Assembly: GCA_012934845.2 (NCBI GenBank)
Contig: WNNJ02001172.1
Span: 18,712-82,711 of the forward strand
Source: Pomphorhynchus laevis
Taxonomy: Eukaryota > Acanthocephala > Palaeacanthocephala > Echinorhynchida > Pomphorhynchidae
Direction: 5' to 3'
Length of the DNA: 64,000 nucleotides
In this document: positions 55,155 to 64,000 of the stretch, piece after piece
Layout of the letters: each line of letters begins with the position of its first letter
Numbering within the stretch: the stretch's first letter is position 1
Translations under genes and position numbers: made by a program
Notes under the pieces: model-generated
Database searches by the model: none
Told to the model about the DNA's origin: nothing
What the model saw: the letters and a program-made list of their open reading frames with translations, nothing else

Positions 55155-57075
55155 TTTGTAATAATTGATGACACTAATTTGTACTTTCTCACATTTTATT
55201 ATACGCAAACAGCAGTACGCTGCATTTCAGTATTAGTATAGGTCATAAGATGTAGGATTCAATAATAATATTTTAAGCTTCGGCAAATTTTCTATTAGTT
55301 GAAAACTCATTAAACTAGCCCGATGTTTACAAAGTTTAATTGAATTAAAAATTATTTGTTTAACATTTTAAAAATTTAATTTAAATCATTTCTGATTTTA
55401 AATTAAATATGTAATGGTATTGGAAGGTGTAACTTTTAATTTGATAATCTATTTAACAAACATTTCGTTTCTTAAACTAGTTCTATATTCTTTGTTGAAT
55501 ATATGATCAATATTAGCCAAAACAATATGCTAAATTTCACTATTAATAAACCTAAATAGTTGCTTATGCAATACTTTAAGTTTCAGACAATTTCCTTTGA
55601 ACTGACAATCATTCAACTAGTCATCCTACATTAAAGGTTTCATGTTCAATACTTTACAAATTTAATTAAAATCATTTCTGATTTTAAAATTAATCTATAA
55701 GAGAAATGATTTGAATTACATTTGAAAAATATAAAAAGAAGTTAATTAATTGAAACTCTGAAATAATTGGATTAGTCTAATAATCGCAAGCGGAAAATAG
55801 ATAAAATTTATAATTTAGTCATTGATTTATATATGGATCAGCATATTGTGAGGTCTACAAGTACTAAAATGAAACGTCGATTGTTTACTAAGAATACGAC
55901 CTACAGAGGGTATTAAATTTAAATAATAACTATGATAAATTATTTTTGTGATAAATATAATTTATCACAAAAACGGCCTTCTCTGACCTCCTTTTTAAAA
56001 ACGAAATCAGTATATTCAAACAATAAAGTAGTGTATCTCATCTCTTGTAAAGATGGCAACAAAGTCTCCATCGGCCAAACCAAACAAGGATAATGAAGGA
56101 TACTTGAACATTACAAGGGCAATCTTAAACGAAGCGACGTTTCTTCAGCAATATTTAATCATTGATTAAACAGTTAACATGCGATTGATTTCGACAATAC
56201 AATAGGTGAAAACTCAAAAATAATACTATTTTTATTATTTTTCTCTGAGAAAGAGCCAACTAATGATTACATTCTCTCCGAACGGAATTTTAAAAGATAA
56301 ACTTAAATATATAGATATGTCATGTGAAAAAATGTAAGTGGCAACTTAAAGTACATGTCAAATGTAAAAGTAAAAAAGGGGTTTACTAAATTTTAATTTA
56401 TTGTCTAATTTTGATAAAGTGAATAAACCTACATGTACCCATTATCTAATGAGAATAAATTAAAACAATTATAAAAGAAAGATAAAATTAATAAATATAT
56501 GTTTCAATAGCTTACTAAGTTAAAAGATAACTATATAATAAAAACCACTAATAAAGCTAACAATTACGCTGTATTTATATGTAATAAACTTTATTACAAT
56601 AAACTAACTAAATATAGTGATTGTAAATTCAATATATTAATTATTATCAATATATTCAATTTATTTCGTTAAAAGTTCTAGTAAAAATTCAATTTTCTAT
56701 ATAATAAATACCTAAACATTAAAGCAACTGATTAATATTGCTACATATTCTATTTATTACATTTTATGCTTATTCGTAAGACCCTTTACCGAATATTTTA
56801 TTCTTTATTTAATGTATTTACGTGTCCTGAATTGTTATGTACATATTTTTGTTTTTAGTTTGAATAACTATTGATCTAAAGTTATTAGTATTAAGTCAAT
56901 ATTAATATCCTACAGTGATATATTTTTAGCAGTACAATACAGAACAAGAAAATTAAGCTAAATATTTCCAGCAATATTTATTTAAGCGCATACGCTGATA
57001 ATAATTTGCTTACGCGATAATAAAAGATTTAATTACGACACATCATCAAAAGATAGAAATTCAAACACATAAACA

Positions 57076-58023
57076 ATGCAGGTTAGTGAAATTTTAAATA
57101 ATCCTGGAAATACCATGGAGGGGGAACTTTCCCCAGTTCCTAAACTGGTTAAGCTTATAATCATAAAACTGTTAGCACCCCAAGAAAGACAAAATCTTTT
57201 TGATATCTTAATCAGAGATTTCGCTAATCAATATAAAAAAGAACTCTTCAATACTATAAAATATTATGAAAATGTTATCGAAATCTCCTTTGCGTCCCCT
57301 GATCTGGCTAAAGCCTACATTGAATTTTTTATTAACAGATATACCAATCTTGCAACGGTCTCATCAAAACCGATTTTGGCTTCTATTAAAATCAACAATA
57401 TTCCAACATTTCTTTCAGAGGAGGATGTGGTATTGCTCGAGAAGGATTTTGGGATAAGCAACCGTTTTATTATCCGTTTTATTACTGAGAACAAGGGATT
57501 TCCCATTTCGGTGGCATTTTGTAACGCACTGGTAGACGTCGCTGTAAATCTCGAGACCTCTAAATGCAACCCCTTTATGGGGTACAATTTAAAATTCAAC
57601 GTAATCGGAGCGGATGGTCAAACGCACCCACACTGCAACACTTGCCACCAATGTGGACATTGGTCGTCTGGTTGCACTTTGCCCCCGAAATGCGGAGTAT
57701 GTGGCTCGTGTTCGATACACCTGCCAAAATGCATAATAAACCTAACTGTGCGAACTGCGGGGGGTGAACACCCCGCATGGTCAAAAAAATGTATTTATTT
57801 TAAAAATTACACAAAACGCCACATGTTGGTTAAACCTAAACATGCTAGTTTTGCTGGTGCCGTCTCAGCAGAGAAGAATGTTGAAAACGTGTCCAAGGAA
57901 ATACTGGATATTATTAAAATAAAGCACCGTGAGTCCTTCATTCAATTAAAGAACCTTGTAAAAACATTAATAAATCAATTGGGTTCCATTCAGTCTCCCC
58001 AGTTGTTATCCCGAATAATATGA
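57076..58023 (+). CDS. L1A ORF1 in copy 8b, 315 aa
   Basis: Identical in translation to the frame at 53686-54633, because it lies within the tandem duplication. It has the same family region, two good zinc knuckles and one damaged knuckle, and the same early end at 'QLLSRII'. This copy is linked to a complete LINE body, so it is the original context and the one at 53.7 kb is the duplicate. Confidence 0.8.
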   Translation: MQVSEILNNPGNTMEGELSPVPKLVKLIIIKLLAPQERQNLFDILIRDFANQYKKELFNTIKYYENVIEISFASPDLAKAYIEFFINRYTNLATVSSKPILASIKINNIPTFLSEEDVVLLEKDFGISNRFIIRFITENKGFPISVAFCNALVDVAVNLETSKCNPFMGYNLKFNVIGADGQTHPHCNTCHQCGHWSSGCTLPPKCGVCGSCSIHLPKCIINLTVRTAGGEHPAWSKKCIYFKNYTKRHMLVKPKHASFAGAVSAEKNVENVSKEILDIIKIKHRESFIQLKNLVKTLINQLGSIQSPQLLSRII

Positions 58024-58254
58024 AAAAATTGCCGAACTCTAAGAAGAGAAATGGCTCAACCCAGTTTGTAGCACCAAAAATGTCGGTGTGCAAGAATCAA
58101 CAGAGGCAGTTTTTGGCAGTATAATCACAGGGAAATGAAGATAACGCCCGTGGGCACATGTCTTCACCTGTTAGAATAGGAGGTGGGAAGGGCAACCTTT
58201 CAGCCTCTGTTTCTAACTAGGATAAAGGCGTCCCACTCCGGTTACATTAACGCA

Positions 58255-60690
58255 ATGGGGAGTACTCAAGAGCCTTTTTCACTGAATATTCTTCAGTTGA
58301 ATTCGGGAGGTGCTTCTGCTCTTAGGCTTCTATCTGGTAGAGATGCAGATGTTATATTCCTTCAGGAGATGCGGTCTATCCGGCTCCCCCAGGACATAAC
58401 TCGATTTATCCCAAAGCATATCTACACATACTTCACTCCGTATATAACCCCTCCCCACTCTTCTTCCTCTCAAGGTCTTCTTACCCTAGTTAAATGCTCC
58501 TTAAGATCGTCCCTCCTGTTAAACTACTCTTGTTCAGCCCTGTCTTGTTTAGCTATATCACTCTGTAATAACGGTAAACGCATAAGTATAGCCAATATCT
58601 ACATCCGTCCAGGGGAGATTCACAAGAACCGTGACATCCTAGATCGTATTTTGGATAGTGGCTATGATATGTTACTTGGTGATTTTAACGATAGAACTGA
58701 TCGTTGGATCAATCCAGCACTCCGCAGAGCCATAAACGACTATCTTATTCATAAACCTCCATCCGCCACCTTTCATTGCTCAACAACAAATTCTTTCCTC
58801 GACATATACTGCTTTATAAGATGTGGATGTTGAAACCCATCTGCAAGGATCAGTCGCGACAACATCAGACCACCTCTCATGACCTAATTCGTTGGCGGAT
58901 AGAGGAAGATACGTTGCTTAGAAGGAGGTTTCACTTTAATCCCATCAGAGTGGCTTTCTTTCAGGCGGCTATCCAACTCTTCCCCAAAATTGGTAATAGG
59001 AGTTTGACCGAATTTAATTCCTACCTTTCATGGCAAGCTACCACGTTGCTTTCGACTACCTATAAAAGTCGCATTTACAATCCCACTTCAACAAAAATTA
59101 AGGTCTCGGTTAAAATGCTACACCTTCCTAATCTCTCTGTTTCCGCAAGACAGCCCCTTTCGAAACAATATTAAAGCTCTAGGTTTAGGTCCAGCTGAGC
59201 AGAGATAGGGCGAGCATTGCTCACCTTAACCCTTCTCAGTCTTCCTTCTGGAAGATATTCAAGATGGAGAAGTTTGTCTGTTGGAAGGATAGAGCTTTAG
59301 GCTGGATTGGTATTATAGGCCTTGATAATGTTTTGAAGGAGTCACTATCTATTCATAATTATTGAGCCACTCAATCACCCCAACCAATCCCGCCTTAAGG
59401 TGACTTTAGGAGCAGGGACTTATCTGTTACAGATATCCTAAACTCCTGGGGTCCACATCCGGACACCTCTAAATCCGTCGCTCTACTATCTTCTCGGATC
59501 TGTCAGCTTTTAACAACCGATCAAAAAGAGAAGTGGCCGTCACAATGCTTTTAGCCTCACCATCCGATGTAGCCGACATCAATAAAGGTCATAGAATTTT
59601 TTTATCCAAGCGTAGTCCGGATTCACGTCCTAAAGATCTGAGGCCCTTTACGATTTAAAACTCCCTCATCTCTATCTACGAAAAAGCGCTTGCACGTAGA
59701 ATCCGCAACCATTTAAGTAGGCGTAATTTGATCCAACCGAGTTTTCATGGGTTTGTCAAAGGACACTCGGTCCATACAGCAATAGGTGAAATGCATCAGT
59801 TTTGTCGGGATAATAGCCATCAACTAGCTGTGACATTTTTCCTCGACTTTTCTGCTGGATTTGACCGCATTTCCATTCCCTTTGTTATCTCCTCTCTCAG
59901 GTCCCTCGAATTGCCTGCGAGAATTGTTCATATGGCGGAGATATTACTGCATACTAAGCGGTTCTACTATGAAGACGACCCTGATGCACGTCAGTTCTAT
60001 CCTATTACAGGTGTGCATCAAGGTTCCCTACTTTCTCCAATCTTGTATCTTGCTCCTTCCATTAAACTCTACAAAACATATAAACGCGATCAACATCTTG
60101 TGGTATACGCTGATGATACCACAGTCCTGTTTTCTGGACGCAGGTGTAAAGATATAATCTCGGACATCAGCCGTTTGTTTTTAAGATTAAAGATCATTTA
60201 CTCTCAGCCAATCTTATTCTCAGTTCATCCAAATCGCAGAGGGTTGTCTTTCATATCGCCCCTGCGACAAAGAAAAAATTAAAGAGACTAGCACTCTCTG
60301 CTCTATCTTCCATTTTGACTAATCAACCACTCCCTACCTCCACAAGTCGAGTAAAATATCTAGGGTTCACCGTTACGGTGAATTAAACGTATCCTGAAGA
60401 GAGCTAGGTGGGCCCTAAAACTGGCTTAGCATATGTCATTGAATGGGAAAACCCAAGTGCGCCTCTGGGGTGCTTGGGCTATCTCGGGATTAGTCTTCTT
60501 CTTCTCAAGAGTACGTCCTCCAGAGCAAATACTAAGGTTTCTTAAGCTCCTCATTTTGAGATTACTAACCATGGTCTGCCTTGACTGGACTCTTAGGGGT
60601 GTGAGAAACCATGAATGGTTCAGTCAGAGAGCAGCGCGCTGGTGCGGCCGGGGGGACGGGGCTCAGATCCCTCTGGACCTGAGGCTGTGA
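58255..60690 (+). pseudogene. L1A ORF2 in copy 8b
   Basis: The endonuclease keeps 'VIFLQEMRS' (the usual QET is changed to QEM, which loses the Thr), 'NIYIRPGEI' and 'MLLGDFNDRTDR', then shifts frame near 58800. RT fragments include 'FFLDFSAGFDRIS' (box A), 'GVHQGSLLSPILYL' (box B with Pro changed to His) and 'VVYADDTTVLFSG' (box C). Stops and shifts near 59174, 59365, 59650, 60200 and 60385 and a small deletion at 60383 ('NWSAKADLDRL' lost) show that it is dead. Confidence 0.8.
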
Positions 60691-60808
60691 TATACAAAGG
60701 AGACTAGCAGTTTACCTGACGATCATGCAAAAATTATTTATTTGAGCGTATTGTTTGCTGTGTTTTTCTTTTTTATCGGTTGTTAGTCTTTTTGTAATTA
60801 AATCCTTA

Positions 60809-61609
60809 TTATTATGACGCATGAAAAACTCAAATCCAAATTTAAATTTAGATGAGCAAATGTTATTAATTAAAAATCTAGATTTAACCCGCTATTCGAT
60901 TAATCGATGTTTCTCAATTGTAAAGTACTTTAAGTGTAATAAAACTATATCTATCATACACGATAATGGTAGATTATTAAGTTATATTACAACAAGAAAT
61001 AAATAAAATATAAAATGGTCAAATGTCGAATGAATACTTTTGAGTATTGCATGAATGATATATCTATACCTAAACAAACACAATAACGAAAAATAGAGTG
61101 AAATTAATTTACTTCTACTGCTTATCATATCTACAAAGTATAGCAATTGATAACCGTAACCTACAATATTAAGTTCGGTAATTACTTAACAATATCGATA
61201 AAGATTAAATATTGTACATTAAGATATTATCAAAGATTTGCCGTATACGGATAAATAATATACATGACGTTGTAATAAATGCTTTTTTATATTTATTGAT
61301 TTTGTGTTTCTCACAAAGCCAAGAAAAAATAAGTTTCAAATTTTATTTAACATTTTTTTTATTTATAAAAAATATAAAATACGTAGACTCAATTAGCTGA
61401 TCTGATTTATCGAAAACAGTGGTCTTCAATTATTTACGTGCTAGCCAAGAAATATCTATATATATACGTACAATGCATTTTAAAATAAAATGCATTGTAC
61501 GTTGTACACTATTGCTGGGACCCTCACAGGAGTACAATAGTTTTATGTTTATCTTACGATTTACAACAGCACAAGCAAAATAGATTTAAAATTTTATTGA
61601 ATTTTATTG
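60809..61609. other. AT-rich spacer with a possible Naiad-like 3' end
   Basis: A 61-codon frame at 60821-61006 ('MKNSNPNLNLDEQMLLIKN') is unrecognised. Near 61370-61390 the sequence 'aaatacgtagactca' matches the 3' boundary of the pseudoknot-bearing repeats, which suggests another end fragment of the same element. A short hairpin ('tacgtacaatgcattttaaa' / 'aaaatgcattgtacgt') lies at about 61465-61503. Confidence 0.4.
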
Positions 61610-62046
61610 ACCTGGATAGACTCAAACGTATCCTTAAGAAAGCTAGATGGCCCTGAAACAGGCTTAGCATATGTCATTAAGAGGGAAAAACCAGGTGCGC
61701 CTTTAAGGTACTTAGGGTATCTCGGGATTTGTCTTCTTTTCGAGAGGACGTCCTCCTGAGCAAAGGCTAAGACTTCTTAAGCTTCTCGTCTCTCGTTTAC
61801 CCAGCATAGTCCGCGACGATTGGATTCTTCGGGGGGTGAAAGACCCCGGGTGGTTCAGTCGGAAGGCGGCGTGTTGGATCGGTTGGGGGGCTCAGATCCC
61901 CCTGGATTTGAGGCCTATAAAAGTGGGAATAAGAAGAAGACCGTTGCAAATTGCAGTCTGTTGGTTGATTTGTCGTACTTACTGTTTTGCTAATTATGTT
62001 ATATAGTTTATTTGATCGGTTGTTTTTTTTAATAAAACCCTTATTT
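61610..62046 (+). mobile_element. L1A LINE copy 9, 3' fragment only
   Basis: It begins inside the end of ORF2 ('DLDRLKRILKK') and continues through 'GYLGICLLFERTSS'-like sequence and 'GWFSRKAACWIG' to the 3' untranslated region and the tail 'aataaaacccttatttattt'. The 5' part is missing, as in ordinary LINE truncation. Confidence 0.8.
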
Positions 62047-62889
62047 ATTTTTATCGTTGTAGGCTCATCATTGTTAGACATGCTTCTTCAGGATTGACTG
62101 TAAGAACTTATTATAATCAAGGAGTGATAATAATATATATCATATGTATTATATATAATATATTATATTATATATATTGGAATGGTTTACGATCTCAACT
62201 AATAAAATGCTTTTTAAACTCCTCTACAAGAATTTTAGTAAATTAATGTTTGTACGTTGGGGAATATTTTTGTGAAAGTGTGACTTTAAATTTTTTATTT
62301 GTTACGATCAAAGCTCATAAAGTACAAAATTTTCGAAATTCCAACTTTAAACATTTAATTATTTGGTGAATTTCAAAAGCCATCTTATTGTAGCTATCTT
62401 AATTAAAGTTTCGAAAAGCCTCGTTAACACAATTTTGTGGTAGTAACCTTTTTATCGAAGCTGACAGAACGAATAACAGTAAGAAAGTAACCATAGAGTT
62501 ATCATCAAATACCTATGTTAAAGTTTTTATACAATTCAAAAACCTGTTCTTAAACGATAATCTACCAATTATCATTGATCCCAAGGACAATCTATGCTGG
62601 GTAATATGTAGTTTTACTTTCAAAAGCGAAATTTCATTACGATAATATCTTTTAACCTAGCAACGAATATGAATGTCTAGATTATGAAATTTATTCTGTA
62701 TATATTTCTGTTAACTATATTAATATTAATAAATAATATTAATAACTATATTAATAAAAAATTTAATGTTAATCTTCTTTTTTAAATATAAATAAATTGG
62801 TTACGAACATACAAAGGGTTCCCGCAAATGAGCCCTTCAAACACATAAAAAACATTGTTTGTCGACAAGATTACGAATTCACTGATACA
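62047..62889. other. AT-rich spacer
   Basis: No gene was recognised. 62125-62180 is an ATA/TAT palindrome. One short frame near 62560-62640 ('IIDPKDNLCWVICSF') looks protein-like but has no match that I know. Confidence 0.4.
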
Positions 62890-63440
62890 AGTCAGTGTTC
62901 GTCAGTATTTTTTAAACTCGCAGGTAGCGTTGAGCCCCCGTCACAGTCAATAGAGGATAACACTGTTGCGGAGGACGGATCTTCTTGTCCAATATAGACG
63001 GTTTTACCACGGGAGGAACGATAACCTCGGATACACATCGACGCGACCCGACACAGAGCTAAACTGATCTCACTATTCATACGGTTGATACACTGTGTGT
63101 AAGTGCAGTTCGCACTTTTTGCAGATTGTTTAGATGCGATCCTTTGTAGTACAGCGCGAGCGCCATCTCCAAGGCCGCCATTGCACGCGAGGATAAAGGG
63201 GATGAATGAACCTCGTTCAAGCTGTTGCACTCTCTCCTCGTATTTAGCTCTTTTTCGAGATTCGTGATAGGTCATTATCCCGGAAACGTTAGATACATAC
63301 GATTCGGCGAGGTAGTTATAAACACTGACGTCAAAAAAACGTCCGCTCGAATCGGTTCTCGAACAAGCCTTCGCACACGATGTCGAGTCGTGTGTCTCGT
63401 TGCCGGGTCTTTGTACCAGGAGCCAAACCTGACTACAATT
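62890..63440 (-). mobile_element. C-terminal end of a LINE (RT-linked endonuclease region)
   Basis: On the minus strand 'RTFFDVSVYNYLAESY' (about 63340) is followed by 'HESRKRAKYEERVQQLERGSFIPF' and 'CNGGLGDGARAVLQRIAS', then 'SEISLALCRVASMCIRGYRSS'. This is the characteristic C-terminal block found after RT in a group of invertebrate LINEs with a restriction-like endonuclease. The frame from 63275 to 62892 is open. The RT part is not in the window. The family differs from the two endonuclease-type LINEs at 24.6 and 34.6 kb. Confidence 0.65.
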
Positions 63441-64000
63441 GATTGTTAATCTATATTTGCTTCTAAAATAATGGACTTATATCCTGACTAGGATGTGTTT
63501 CGATTGTTTTTATGATAAATGTGAATACACCATCAATTTCCCACGATGATACACGAAACTCATGTGAATAAAGCATTTTTACTGGCTTGTCGAGTGTGTA
63601 AATCTTCCAGTAATTTTCAAAATATGTCACAAATACGTATCCGTTGATTACGAGGGCAATAAATTTAGCAGGATTCAAAAGAGAATAAATTTACGTCAAT
63701 CAGATAAAGTGATTAGGGTAATTTTGACTGCTTTTGTGATAACCGTATAAACTGTGATAGACTATGAAGCAGTTAATGTGATAACTGTATTTGTGATAAC
63801 TGCGTCTGAGCTTGGTATTACATGAGATTCATTTACCATCGTGAGGAATTGACCATGTCTTTATAGTTTTTTAAAAGTAGTCGAAACGCATCCTGACCAC
63901 TTAAATAAAGTACGTATATATAGTACGTATATATACGTACTATATATATTAAATATTATATATATTATATATTATATATAACATATATATTATATATTAT
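63441..64000. other. Spacer with one unknown frame and an AT satellite end
   Basis: A minus-strand frame (63678-63463, 71 codons, 'IALVINGYVFVTYFENYWKIY', here interrupted in description) has no recognised match. From about 63910 to the end the sequence is an ATA/TAT palindromic satellite that starts with repeated 'tagtacgtatata' words. Confidence 0.4.

Larger units (their letters stand above)
51765..58544. repeat. Exact tandem duplication of 3,390 bp (two units)
   Basis: Unit 1 is 51765-55154 and unit 2 is 55155-58544. The two read the same throughout. I noticed only two differences (53202 c against 56592 t, 53218 a against 56608 c). The joint shares only 'tt', so the break points carry minimal homology. 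Each unit holds AT-rich spacer, a decayed Naiad fragment, the whole L1A ORF1 and the first part of ORF2. Unit 2 runs on into the rest of the LINE. The event is very recent, or is an assembly artefact. Confidence 0.9.
57030..60808 (+). mobile_element. L1A LINE copy 8b, full length, decayed ORF2
   Basis: It begins like copy 8a, being part of unit 2 of the tandem duplication, and continues through ORF2 and the 3' untranslated region to the tail 'aatccttattattatga' near 60808. ORF1 is open. ORF2 has many frame changes. Confidence 0.85.

Noticed and set aside
1-64000. CRISPR arrays, operons or bacterial features
   Set aside because: Tandem repeats here are long transposon-derived units, and gene content is wholly eukaryotic.
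1-64000. tRNA or rRNA genes
   Set aside because: I looked for cloverleaf-type boxes and conserved rRNA stretches while reading and saw none. A tRNAscan-SE and Rfam run would settle it.

Overview
The window looks like AT-rich DNA from an invertebrate animal, possibly an arthropod. This is judged only from its mobile elements: a FLYWCH-finger MULE transposon, two types of Penelope-like element (PLE), many non-LTR retrotransposons, and one intronless protein disulfide isomerase (PDI) pseudogene. I could not confirm a single intact host gene. Almost every long reading frame belongs to a retroelement. The species cannot be named from the sequence alone.

Layout. 1-2.25 kb: a small fold-back repeat, then a complete but decayed MULE transposon with terminal inverted repeats and a 10-bp target duplication. 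2.6-3.8 kb: three tandem units of about 460 bp, each with a well-formed type I hammerhead ribozyme (a retrozyme-like array). 3.8-7.9 kb: a broken PLE with a C-terminal GIY-YIG domain, flanked by 1.3-kb direct repeats. 7.9-16.2 kb: Rex1-like and Naiad-like fragments repeated twice, one pair opened by a single-ORF APE-type LINE and the other by a CR1-type LINE. 16.3-22.3 kb: two head-to-tail copies of a two-ORF APE-type LINE (called family L1A here). The upstream copy (18.2-22.3 kb) keeps a continuous 340-aa ORF1 and 811-aa ORF2 and is the best-preserved element in the window. 22.3-31.9 kb: a PLE end fragment, a Rex1 3' end, a PHD-RT-endonuclease LINE, a Ty3/gypsy-type fossil and a Naiad-type PLE whose GIY-YIG domain lies before the RT. 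32-33.4 kb: an uncharacterised acidic ORF with an internal duplication. 33.4-41.2 kb: more L1A copies, one opened by a second endonuclease-type LINE. 41.2-48.2 kb: a 545-bp palindrome, AT satellites, the PDI pseudogene joined in frame to an unknown sequence, a fold-back element and a second hammerhead array on the minus strand. 48.6-62 kb: more L1A copies and an exact 3,390-bp tandem duplication. 62-64 kb: AT-rich DNA and the C-terminal end of another LINE.

Taken together, the window is a graveyard of nested elements. It shows repeated insertion into older copies of the same family, internal deletions that keep both element ends, and structured RNA motifs (hammerheads and a pseudoknot-like pairing). 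The retrozyme-like arrays and the conserved pseudoknot-bearing repeat near the Naiad element are the observations most worth following up.
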